The position numbers were made by a program, and so were the translations under genes. 64,000 bases of DNA. Origin: Chytriomyces cf. hyalinus JEL632. Its lineage: Eukaryota; Chytridiomycota; Chytridiomycetes; Chytridiales; Chytriomycetaceae. The notes under the pieces are model-generated. The model ran no database searches and had not been told where the DNA came from. It was given only the letters and a program-made list of their open reading frames with translations. The DNA is taken from the NCBI GenBank assembly GCA_025435555.1, contig JAIWWG010000005.1:434001-498000 (forward strand), given 5' to 3'. Below, piece after piece: positions 11,568 through 21,653 of the stretch (the stretch's first letter is position 1; the number at the start of each line of letters is the position of its first letter).

Positions 11568-11806
11568 TTATCTTTTATCCACGACAGTCTCGAAGTACTG
11601 GCCGCGTCCATTTGTATATAGCAGCATGCGCGCATCTTCCATGTCGTGTCTTTTGCCCCCCTTGGTTGGTGTCTTGAGCTTCGGAGGAAACCGCGTCGGG
11701 TCGGACAAATCCGGAAATCTGAACGCCACATCCGAACAAACATCCAATCGGTTGAAATACACACACGCGTCACTCCCGAAAATAACCGGGAAAAAGTCGA
11801 AAACAT
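11568..11806 (-). CDS. small basic protein, unrecognised (two exons)
   Basis: Candidate gene for a 56-residue protein. Exon 1 (11806-11787) encodes MFSTFSR and joins exon 2 (11718-11568) across a 68-bp intron (GTTATT...TTCAG). The product has a short mitochondrial-presequence-like start, then the segments DPTRFPPKLKTPTKGG and HDMEDARMLLYTNGRG, and ends in DKR. Size, charge and start suggest a small mitochondrial protein such as a ribosomal or respiratory-complex subunit, but no family was recognised. It lies 110 bp downstream of the Vip1 stop, on the same strand. The alternative is unspliced non-coding sequence; support is the clean splice phase and protein-like composition only. Confidence 0.35.
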
Positions 11807-11915
11807 TTATTCGACAACTGAATAACTTCAGAGAAGCGGTTAACATAAAGGCTAAAACTTGCCCAACCACCACCTTACACCCGAAAAAAGACACAATGAG
11901 CCAGTATTAACTGGC

Positions 11916-14900
11916 TCATACCATTTTAGGTGACAGATACGTTAATGCCTCATCCAGAGAGATGTGCTCACTGATCCATCGTCTCGGCTTGACACTTAAA
12001 CAATGCTTTTCGTCGAGGTGCAGGTCCGTCAAGTTGGGGTCATGCGCGCCAGGACTGAACCCGATCCGCAACGAATACTCACTTTCCTTGCTTTCAACGC
12101 CTCGTTTACGTTCATGCAGTTCAAACGTGATTTGAGTTAAATCTAAAAATAAAAAATAAGAATACAAACAAACAAACAGGCGCGCAGAAAACACTCACAA
12201 TCAAGTTCATCTATATCCCCAGTTCTCAGGATTGTGGGAAGACCACACAGTAGGACAATATTAAATAAGCAGATGACCTTGCTTTCCTTGGTGAAATAGA
12301 TACGCGTGCAAGGCCGTGGGCTGTTTTGAGCCTCTTTCAGATCCGCCACCAGTTGACGAAGCAAGCTGGCGCTGCTTAAAATTCCAATCTCGAGCTTTTC
12401 GGTCGACTCGATTCCATACTCTTGGGGAGAGATGAAGTCAAACAAGACTTTGGATCGGATGTACAGTTGGCGAAGAAGTGCATCGCCATGTTCTTCGTTT
12501 GTGAATATCACTGAAAATTAAGAGTTAACAAAAAGCGCTCCTTCACCTGAAGGATTCCACACTCACCATCCAAAAACTCTCGGTTGTGCAGAATATCATA
12601 CTTAATGGAGTCATATAGCTCCGAAATTTTCGAAGGCTCGAATGAGTTGCGATCGACGTCGCAAAACTCTTTAAAAAGTTTTTCCCAACGTTCCTAATGC
12701 ACACAATTTTGGTTAGGATCACTTATTTTAAACGGTGCAACCGCGAAGTTAAACAAATACTTGCTTGAAACAAAAACGGTGACTCAGTGCAACACCAACG
12801 TCCCTTCCACTCCTCGAAAGCACCACCCTTTTCCAAATTCTCTCTCATCACGTCCCTTGCACGCGTCAGAATTTCAATCGTCTCATGCAAGTAGATTTCT
12901 GGATCTTCAATCGCTTCCGGGAGATAATCATCGGGCAGTTTGGTTGGGTGATGCGGGTTCAAGATTTCCTGCAGGCGACCTTTAATGCCTTCAATTTGCT
13001 CTTTTGCAGCATTGCTATCGTCAAGCATCTCCTTGTTGATTTTTATCAGGTCATCTGGAAGGGTAGGCTGATCTAAAAGCGCTTTTGTTGTCGTTTCCTG
13101 GGAGAGTTCCCGTATGTGGAGATTTAGTTACCATACCAACGCACCCATGCAACGCAACATAGTATTACCGCAGTTGCAATTACACGCCTCTCAGAACTGG
13201 AGTAAATTCGCAAATCTTCCAAGAGTGCACGGTTGATAATTTTCAAATCCTTCCTCAAATTTTCGCCAAAGTCCTTTGACTGGTGCTGTCCAGCGTGAGT
13301 TATTTCGCCACCCCATTTGACAATCAGTTGGGCTTTTTCAAGAAGAGTTTTGTCTGATTTACTGTAAGATGGCTTAATCTGAATTTTTGTTCCTGGCAGA
13401 CTGCTTTTGAAGTCCAGAATTGCGCGCAAGGATGTAAGAGCGTTTTCGTCCTCGCTCTTTGCGGCAATCGCTGCATCACATGCGACAGAGACGATCTTAA
13501 GTTGCTGTTCTGATTTGAGAACGACTTCTTCTTCCAGGCCGTTCAGGAGATCCATGAAAGGCTTGCTTTTGAAGTTAAACTGGAGGAAAAAGAAAATCAG
13601 ACCATCAGAACGCGCATTTACACATCAGGAAAGCGGGAAAGAAAAAAACACGCACTTTGAACTTTTGCTTTGGCGTTCGGTCTCCGTGTCTCATGACGGA
13701 CAAAAAGGCCTTCAGCTGCCACTGGTTAGAAACTTTGGTTGCGACTGGACTCGACACTGATGGAATTTTGCTCGAAACGTTCTTGAACAGGTCACTCAAA
13801 ATCTGAGTGCACTTGTCATAATACTCCAGATTTCCCTTTACAAACGACCACCCATTCACATCAATTACAAAGCTTTTTCCCCCTGCGCGCAGTAAATCAA
13901 ATCCACACACGGTCTGTCCGAACGCGCGACACACTTTACTGCTGTACACTTTTTCGTCGTCCGAAAGCGGGGTGACATATCGGACTTCTTTTCCTTCACT
14001 GTTGCGGCGAACAACGCCATCAACGACGGGACTTTTGCGAGTTTCTGCGTGCGCAAAGTGTTCGCCGATGGTGTAAACTTTGACATCTTCGGAGTTATCC
14101 ACGTCCATGAATTCTTCGTAAACATAGGACGAGTCTGTGCGAATATCCGATACGTCTGGGCAGAATTCACTTGATTTGTTTCCGACCTGGTTGGTGCCCC
14201 GAGGTTGAACACAGCATGAAAAAAGTCATGGAATTGGAAAAAAGAGCACACCTTTCGAAACAGCTTTCGAACACCACCACCTTGCGAAGAATGATAGTAA
14301 ATGAAGATATTGTGATCTTCCCCCGACACGGGTTTCTCAACAAAAGGCTTCACAAGAACTTTATCCCCAAGTTTGATTGTATCAGGGTCAACTTGGATCA
14401 CGCGAGAATCGCGCATGAATGAATTTGGAGACACATCCACACCGGTTGTGTCGAGCGTAAACTGAATAATTTCATCGCTGAGATGAATGTCCGATTCTTC
14501 AGGCTCAGGTGTGTTTGAAACAAGTCGGTTTGGTGTTGGAACACCAATGTGATCCAGAATGTTTAGAACAAGTCTGGATAAAAAAAAGTGGCAGGGGAGG
14601 GAAGCAAAAGTGTGAGACCAGCAATCCTAAATCTTTCGAATCTTATAAGAAACCTGCGATCCATGAGAACTTTTTGCATCAGAAGATTATTGATGCAGAA
14701 TGGGTTCCTGAGACGCACGTATTCTATCGCCTTGTCGAGAGGAAATCCCGTTGAGAAGAAGGAGATGAGAAAGTGGCAAGTGGGCCTGATTCCAAGGCAA
14801 GATGTCAGGGCAGATTTGGTGTGAGAAAAAGTTGAAAAGAGGGGATGCGTACCATTGATCGACAGCTTCGTCCAAAATGACCTTGTCGCCAAACACAATC

Positions 14901-15086
14901 ACGGTCAAATTATGGCTGTTCATGAATCGTGACAGGATGTTTCTCATTGGCTTTGACCGAGCCTTGACGTCCATGCAAGCAACGCCAACGATCCCTGAGT
15001 AAGGAGACAGCAAACGTTACTTTGGTGGGATGAAGAGAGGCGCAGCTGGGGTCGGAGGGCTCACACTTGTCATCGGACTCTTTCAT
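11916..15086 (-). CDS. VIP1: inositol hexakisphosphate/diphosphoinositol kinase (Vip1/PPIP5K)
   Basis: Makes 1-diphosphate inositol pyrophosphates with its ATP-grasp domain; the second half is a histidine-acid-phosphatase fold. Ten exons: 15086-15065, 14994-14853, 14785-14654, 14573-14252, 14186-13656, 13579-13169, 13097-12765, 12693-12567, 12510-12199 and 12142-11916, giving 852 residues. Kinase signatures: [41 protein letters not shown]. Phosphatase signature: [10 protein letters not shown] with Arg372-His373. The second phosphatase motif, normally YFTxESH, reads YFTKESKV here, with Lys751 for His. The intron after exon 7 begins GC (CAA|GCAAGT). The protein lacks the long disordered tail of many fungal homologues. 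Kinase activity is expected; phosphatase activity is doubtful. Confidence 0.93.
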
Positions 15087-15441
15087 TTTTTTTTTGAACT
15101 TTCAACTTTATTTATTAATATTTATCGAATAACCTTAAAAAGGAACCATCACTGAACACTGAAGAAGCACTCGATGGATCGCTCTGACTCGAAGATGCGT
15201 TGAAACATGGCACCTCGTAGGAAAAGATCTCAACCCGCGTTGTCGTGGTGCAAAACAAGAGAAACTCCCGCTCGTATCACCACCACCAAGAGTTAACAGA
15301 TAAAGAAAGCTGGACGGATTATTTGAGTCTTCTCAAAACTACTTCCAATCTGAAGAACAGGCTGTTGGCGCTGTAATGAAAGTAAATAACACTGGCAGCG
15401 GGCGAAAGCTGAGTCAGGTGCGCAGGAACGCTGAACAAAAG
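15087..15441. other. intergenic, Vip1 promoter side
   Basis: AT-rich sequence (TTTATTTATTAATA) lies just upstream of the Vip1 start and may serve as its TATA region. No gene was recognised up to the tRNA-Thr. Confidence 0.4.
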
Positions 15442-15513
15442 TGCCTCAGACCGGGATTGAACCGGCGACCTTCTCCTTACGAGGGAGACGCGCTACCGCT
15501 ACGCTACTGAGGT
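15442..15513 (-). tRNA. tRNA-Thr (CGT), one acceptor mismatch
   Basis: Reads on the minus strand as a cloverleaf: acceptor ACCTCAG/CTGAGGC, D arm GCG...CGC, anticodon stem TCTCC/GGAGA around CTCGTAA (anticodon CGT), and T arm GCCGG-TTCAATC-CCGGT; discriminator A. The first acceptor pair is A1-C72, a mismatch, since threonine tRNAs usually start with G. It may still be functional; a decayed copy is possible. Confidence 0.8.
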
Positions 15514-15917
15514 CCTGTGATACGCAAATTTTATACCAGCTATGAAGGTATTTTTGCTGCTACACCAGCACATCAGTTTCAAGATCTTGCTGCGAATCTC
15601 TCATGCACGGCAAATGGAACAAGGCCAAGACGATGAGAAAACTGATTCTGGTGAGTGCGCCAGTTGGTTTCGACGCGTTGGTAACAGTGAATAAAAACTG
15701 CCACCCAGCCCTTCTCAAAAGTCAAGTTTGAATGCGCCGAAAACGCAGTGGATGTGGTCTGCCTCAACCGGGAGGGGCATGCTCACACACACGGGAAACT
15801 CACCTTTGGTCGACACCAAAACCACATTCCTGTGCCTGGGCAAACAGGGATTGCAAACAACAAGGAGTTCGACTCTTGAGTCAATCAAAAAAAAATAAGA
15901 ACACACTTGTTCTAGAC
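15514..15917. other. intergenic between tRNA-Thr and the SAM-domain gene
   Basis: No feature could be supported. It should contain the promoter of the gene starting at 15918. Confidence 0.4.
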
Positions 15918-17123
15918 ATGTCGCTATTCCGTTTCACAACAGCATCCACTAGCCTCACTCCGTCCATCTCGGCCACGGCTTCAGCTGCACTCACGCCTGT
16001 GTTTATTCAACCTGGGTCAACAGACCTGTCCCCCGCCTGCGAAGTCTCCCTCAACAGTACCGTCGTCACAATGTACGGCTGTGGCTACGTGTACGACGAG
16101 GCCACCGAACAAATGATCAGTAACGTGCCCTGGGGAAGTGTAATGTTGTGCGTGTGTATACCAGTTGAGTGTGGTTGCATTTTTCTATTGAGTTTCGTTC
16201 GGCCTTGCAGTTTTTTTTTTCCAACACACCACACCTCTTTCCCCCAACACCAAAAGACAAACCGCAAAGTGTTTGCAGATGCAAAGATCAACTGCACACC
16301 AGATGCGAGCCGGATGGTGTATTTAAAGGATTTTATAGAGGGCATGGACATGATGGCAGACGGTTGTCGACAGGCGTTTGCCACGTCTGAAGAGGCTCAA
16401 GGAAGCGGGTTGGCATCTTCATCGCTACCTGCATCTTCAAATCAATCACTCGATATTGCGCTGGTTATCGGCGTTGTGTGCGCCGTTCTGACGGTGCTCG
16501 TTGGTGCAATCGTGCTCATCACGTATCGCCGCCATCATAGTCCAGCCATTCAGAAGAAAGGAGAGACGGACGGAGAAAGTTTGATGCGGAGCTCTACTAT
16601 TTCGATGCGGAGTGAGCACAGCGGGGAGCCAAGTGACGCTATGGAGACCGTGCCGCTTCATTCGCTTACTGGTTCAGAAAAAACTCACGCACAAACACCC
16701 ACGACGACGCCGTTGTTGCTGCACTCGGGTTCCCAAGAAATTCTCAGATTTGACGAAGTGGATCCCGCTGAATGGACAGTCGCGCAAACCGTTGCATGGC
16801 TGGCTCACTTGAATTACCCACCGGAAGTGCGAAGTACATTTGAAGGTAACCTTGGGGAGTTATTTTACGCCTGGAGGTTTGTTGCTGGAGATCCTTGTTC
16901 CTAAAAACACGATGTATTATTACTTTTAGAAATGGGAGTAGATGGAATGTTTTTAAAAGTGCTGTCGCGATCGCGCGAGTCGTGTAAAGAAGCTCTTAAA
17001 AACGACCTCAACGTAAACCACGTAAGAACACGCGCATTGCTTGCAGACAGCATCGTTTCCTTGTTTGAAGCAAGGAATATTGGCGTGGAAGCACATGCAT
17101 TACTTCCTGGGTATTCGCAGTGA
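15918..17123 (+). CDS. single-pass membrane protein with cytosolic SAM domain
   Basis: Exons 15918-16139, 16257-16845 and 16930-17123 give 334 residues. The N-terminal part (about 1-160) is Ser/Thr-rich with a few cysteines and probably extracellular, although no classical signal peptide is visible. One transmembrane helix follows (LDIALVIGVVCAVLTVLVG), then a basic YRRHH stop-transfer segment. The cytosolic tail is Ser-rich, then carries a SAM domain assembled across the last intron: DPAEWTVAQTVAWLAHLNY, EMGVDGMFLKVL, and a helix ending IVSLFEARNIG. SAM domains mediate homo- and hetero-oligomerisation in signalling, so this resembles a sensor or adaptor. Partner and ligand are unknown. The first intron is supported mainly by its signals and phase. 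Confidence 0.75.
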
Positions 17124-17131
17124 GTCTTGAA

Positions 17132-17153
17132 GGGGGGGGGGGGGGGGGGGGGG
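17132..17153. repeat. G22 homopolymer
   Basis: Twenty-two consecutive G, beginning 9 bases after the stop of the SAM-domain gene and so probably in its 3' untranslated region. It could form a quadruplex; its length is also prone to sequencing error. Confidence 0.8.
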
Positions 17154-17344
17154 TATAGCATTTAAGCAGCAGCGAATCGGAAGTGATGTGTAATGAACAT
17201 TTGGGATATGGCCAAATAAACGCGTGACTTGCATGGACTGTATATCTTGCCTGCAGTGCAGCTATGAAGGAACGATACCCCAGAAGTCCACTACCTCCAC
17301 CCCCCTCACTCTGCCATACTCTGCCAATCCATGATCGTATCCAA

Positions 17345-17532
17345 TGGATGGGATGGGATGGGATGCGATGGGATAGAAAGAGAACAAAGATCAGATCGGA
17401 GCATTTGCGCATATCTCCAATTAGACTTGATTAAACAATTTCCACACTTGTGTAACCAATTTACTCAACAGTGTCTGTCTGCCCAATCCAATCCAATCCA
17501 ATGCATACCCGCACCCGCACCCGCACCCGCAC
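17345..17532. repeat. short microsatellites (GGGAT)n and (CCGCAC)n
   Basis: Upstream of the FAD monooxygenase gene: GGATG/GGGAT units at about 17345-17375, CCAAT units at about 17483-17502 and four CCGCAC units at about 17508-17532. The rest of 17124-17741 has no gene; it includes the promoter of the gene at 17742. Confidence 0.7.
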
Positions 17533-17741
17533 AGCGCCGAGCATGCCGCGTGCATACATCCTGTGCGGGAACGTGACGTCCAGTGCGCGTGCATGCGGTC
17601 GGTGGCTCCTGCACGGTCGTGGCATTCAAACAATGACCCCCCCCCCGCATGATCCAATCATTTGAAACAAACGAATCTGTTTTTAATTTTATTGACAACA
17701 TCCATAGTATTATACGCATTCATATTGGCCCAAACATAAAA

Positions 17742-19083
17742 ATGCAGTTTGTGATCATTGGTGCCGGTCTCGTTGGCGCCTCGCTCGCTGTCGCACTCGC
17801 CCAAGAGGGCCACGAATGCATTCTCCACGATCGCTTTGACATGGTCGAGGCCGCTGTCCAAGCAAAGGGTGGTCTGGTCACCGTGTCTTTCGGCGACGTC
17901 GGAGGCCATGTCATGATCCAGGTAACACCCCCAAAGTTGGAGGGACTGGATAAGCATGTAACTTAAATTGCGATGCTCCCCCCCACAGACAAACGGCTTG
18001 CGCATCCTCAAACGCATGGGAATTCTCCAGCAAGTCCTTGACGCGGGCCTGATTTCCCCAACTGTTTGCACATCCAAGATGGACGGGACCAAACCCTTGC
18101 GCGTCAACATGTTTGTCGAAGGCGAAGACGATGACATCAAGAATCCAGTTCAAATTCTGCGCACGCTTCTTCACAACATTTTAATGAAGGCGTGCGATGC
18201 TGTCGGTGTCCGTTGCTTCACTGGCAAGAAACTCGTCGCGTTTACGCAGAACCCGAACTCGGTTGAGTGCCGATTTGAAGACGGGTTTGTGGCGCACGGC
18301 GACTTTCTGATTGGGGCCGATGGAGTGCACAGCGCTACAAGAAAGTTGCTCTTTGGCCAAGACAAGGTTGCTCAATTCACTGGTGTTGTGGGCTACCTCG
18401 GCTGCGTGGACTTGAAAGTGAACGGTCTGAATGTGGACCACCCAACAACGTTCCACGTCGATCGCTTAGCCAAGTGCGAGGTGGTCATGTTCCGAGTGTC
18501 GGAGGACAAGCTTGCCTGGCGCGTGACTGAATATGCCGAACCGGACACGGAAGCCACTGATTCATGGCGCGCATACTCAAACCTTCCAAAGGAGTCTGAG
18601 CGTCTCGCAAATATGGTTGAAAAATGGGGGCTACCACAAATGTACGTTGAATGCATCCGCAAGTCGTACAGAATCACTCCCGTCACAATCTACGACCTGC
18701 CCGACATTCCAAAGTTTTGCGACGGAAGAGTCCTCCTGATTGGAGACGCCGCACACGGGATGAGACCCAATTTCGGTCAAGGCCTGTCTCTTGGTCTCGA
18801 AGACGTTGGCACCCTTCGTGAGCTTTTTAAAATGTTTCCCGAACCAGCCGACTACAAAAAAGTGTTTGATTTGTACGAAAAAACGCGTATCCCACGAACG
18901 CACAATATTGCTGGACGCAGCCGTGGAATGGCAGCGACCGTGTATGCAGACACCGCCATGGGAGCAAACTTGAGTCACTTTAAGACGAGACTCTTTTATC
19001 TCAGCATGAACTGGGGACTTCTTCCGCATCCAAACGCTTTCAACTATGAAGAAGTTCTGGCTGCTGCTGTCAAGGAAGGTTGA
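17742..19083 (+). CDS. FAD-dependent aromatic-ring-type monooxygenase
   Basis: Flavoprotein monooxygenase of the salicylate/kynurenine hydroxylase (UbiH-like) superfamily, using NAD(P)H and O2. Exons 17742-17921 and 17989-19083 (67-bp intron) give 424 residues. The FAD dinucleotide-binding GxGxxG is at residues 7-12 (GAGLVG), the DG motif is FLIGADGVHSATRK, and the second FAD motif GDAAHGMRPNFGQG is near residue 312. Kynurenine 3-monooxygenases share the LISPTV...MDG layout and the motif MRPNFGQG, but no C-terminal membrane anchor is evident, so the substrate is left open. The start was chosen at the first ATG directly preceding the Rossmann strand (MQFVIIGAG). Confidence 0.88.
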
Positions 19084-19587
19084 AGAAAAGCAGTGTGTGT
19101 CACCGCTTATGCAACATGGATGAATTCTTTTTTTTTTTTTTTTCCTTCCTTTTTGCTTTGTGTGTTTGTGTGTTTGTTTTTATAGAGTAAACCGTCGAAT
19201 GTGTTGGACACTTTTTATTTAGTATGTGCCTGCCAATGACAATGAGATTTCGTTTGTTTGTTTATAATAAGATTTTCGTTAATCAGATTTTTGTTATGTG
19301 CGGGGGAGTGTCATGTCAACCAATCAATTTCAAACTAACTACACCAACCAACCCTGGTTTTGGTTTTGGTTTTTCCTTTTGCAAAAATAATAATATTTAC
19401 TTACTTCTAAAATAACAATATTTTAATAAAAACTTCAAGAACAATCTAGGATGCAAATAAAAGAAAAGCAAGGAAGCAAGCAAGCAAGCAATGCGATATT
19501 AAAAAGGAAAATAAAAGGAAAATAGAGAACAAAGGCTTGAAGAAAAGAAGAAAAAAAAAAAAAAAGAAAAAAGATTTAAAAGTCTTT
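19084..19587. other. convergent 3' region, AT-rich
   Basis: Lies between the FAD monooxygenase stop (plus) and the stop of the Asn-rich gene (minus). Long T and A runs, GTTTGT repeats and tandem AAGC units at about 19468-19490 are present. No gene was seen. Confidence 0.4.
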
Positions 19588-20320
19588 TCAGATTCGCAAA
19601 AGTTGAAAGCTGCATTGATCCACTCGATCCCACACACCAGCCCAGGATGTCTCATCCATAGCAATGGCGCAACTAGCCCTTGAATCCCTCGCAAGTGCAG
19701 ATATCCAATCAACGTCCTCTAAATGTTCGTGTTTCGAGCCAAGCACTTCATATTCATTGCCACGTTTCATAAACACTTGCTGCTGCTGCTGCTGTTCTAA
19801 ATATACAGCGGCAGCCAAGTCCCGATTAGCAGCCGTAATTGAGGCTCTCCGAACAGATGCGGCTTCGAGTGGCTTCATTGCAGTAAATCCTGGCAAACTC
19901 AGACGAAACATGAAGAGAGCAGCAACGTCCTTGCCAGAAAGAGGGTCAATCTCAATGCATGTACGATCGTACTCTCCAGCGGCATGAGTGAATGCGAGGG
20001 AACAAGGTGCTGTGCTGAACGAGACACTTCGAACTGATGATGTTGACGATGCGGCTGAGATGGAGTTGGATCTTGACAGACATGATGACGAAGTGGCGAT
20101 AAGACTGCTGCATGAAGGAGTCGGGGATGCGGTATTCATGTTGCTGTTTGTGTTGTTGTTGGTGGAGTTGGAGTTGTTGTTGGAGTTGTTGTTGTTGGTG
20201 TTGCTGAATGAGATGCCGTGTCTAGGTCTAGGAGGAGTTGGGGGCCTGTGCGCAATGTATGCTGGCAAGGCGAGTTCCGGGAAGTTGCTGTTCTTTGAGA
20301 GGAACGAAGCGATTGCTTGG
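19588..20320 (-). CDS. hypothetical Asn/Ser-rich protein, 5' exon unresolved
   Basis: Open frame on the minus strand encoding about 240 residues with strongly protein-like content: a Pro-rich stretch (RPPTPPRPRHG), an Asn/Ser/Thr run of about 25 residues, a Ser-rich region with charged flanks, and a C-terminal folded-looking part containing a Gln6 tract, VFMKRGNEYEVLG and DVDWISALARDSRASC. No ATG opens the frame; the first internal ATG is at 20139. The frame upstream of a CGCAG acceptor at 20321 becomes lysine-only, so a short 5' exon is likely and its position was not settled. No family recognised. Low-complexity tracts suggest a regulatory protein, but nothing in the sequence proves this. 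Confidence 0.55.
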
Positions 20321-21653
20321 CTGCGTTTTTTTTTTTTTTTGTGGAATAAAAAGGGCGAACAAAATTTTTTGTTCAGCTTAATTTTTCAGGGCGTCTCTCG
20401 TTCAAAATGAAACGTGGAATGAATTGGGAGGGAGGAAAAGGAGGGAAATGAAACTGAATTTCATTGCGTCCAAGTATGCGTGGGGTGGATGGGAGAATGA
20501 GAAAGAAGAGAAAAGAAGAAAGAGAGAATTAACAAGAATGCCTGTCACACGTGACGTGGGCTGCATGACCGATGCGTGATGTGAGCGTTCTTGTCACGTG
20601 GGTGAGGCACAATAGGGGGGTGGGTTCGACTTCCTTCTTACCGAGTGTCTGCGGCGGCGTCTCTCGAGAGGGTCATTGTATGGCAGAGAGTATAGACAGC
20701 GCTTCTGATTGGTTGGTTGTTGGAGAATGAGACAGCGGGTGTGGGTGCGGGAGAGCAGCGAGAGAGAGGGGTCGGTCAGCACAGAAGACACAGCATTCGG
20801 AGGTACGCACGCATACAGCACTCACAGTTGGTCGAGTGCCTGGATGGATGGATGGATGGATGGATGTAGAAGAAGGATGTGGAAGGATGCAGAAGGAGAC
20901 TTGGTTGTTGTGCTTGTGTCTTGTCTTTTTTTCTGGGCTTGCGTTCTTGCCTTCTTCTTATTTTTCTTTGTGTCATCATCTGTCAGTCCAATCTCCAAAT
21001 TGGATTTATTTAATAAATATAATCAATCAGTTCACACATTAATTCGCTCATTAAAATTTATCATTATTAAGCATCTAAACAAACCCGCCATACGAACACA
21101 GCGCAACTGCAAACGGAATAGCCGAATTGACCCCCCGAATTGCCCCGGTCCAGTTCTCGGACAAGAACTGTCTTCTCGGACAAGTAGTCAGTCGGTCAAG
21201 TCGGTCAAGTCGGCGATTCGCTAACACCGCACTGACTGAGAATTTTGTGCGGAGCATTTCGAATCCCCTCTCTGTTTTTTTTTTTCCGCGTTTAAAGCAG
21301 GTATTCAACAAGACTGGATCGATCCTACAAGCGAGTACTTGTTGTCGCAGTCCTTGATTTGCGTAGCGCATCTGAAAGTGGCTACCTACCGCCAAGCCTT
21401 TCACAGTTTCATCTTACTGGGTCTGAGCCAAAAGCAGTAACTTCCGCTTGCTTCTTCAATCAGGAATTGCGCTGGTGTTTCATTCGAATTTGGTGCTGGT
21501 TTGAAATAAATCTACGCTACAGATTCATCAATCAGTTTATACAAGAATAGGTCAAGGGCATGTTTAAGTACCTGTTTTAGGGATTTCGAGCAGCTTAGAT
21601 TGTATGAATCTTGGTTTTGGAAATCCCTGACGACAATTTTGAAGACACGAAAA
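20321..21653. other. long intergenic region, probable divergent regulatory region
   Basis: 1.3 kb between the Asn-rich gene (minus) and the CNG channel (plus). Contains two CACGTG boxes, a (TGGA)n microsatellite at about 20841-20866, a GTCGGTCAA duplication at about 21191-21209 and AT-rich sequence at about 21000-21060. Frames present here show no family features. Confidence 0.45.
20548..20600. promoter_or_regulatory. pair of CACGTG E-boxes
   Basis: Perfect palindromic CACGTG at 20548-20553 and 20595-20600, 47 bp apart, each in a GTCAC/GTGAC setting. CACGTG is bound by bHLH factors in fungi; the target gene could be either neighbour. Confidence 0.45.

Noticed and set aside
20709-21404. Frames of 100-170 codons in the 20.3-21.6 kb gap
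   Set aside because: Composition is driven by microsatellites and T-runs; no domains, signal peptides or supported splice structure.
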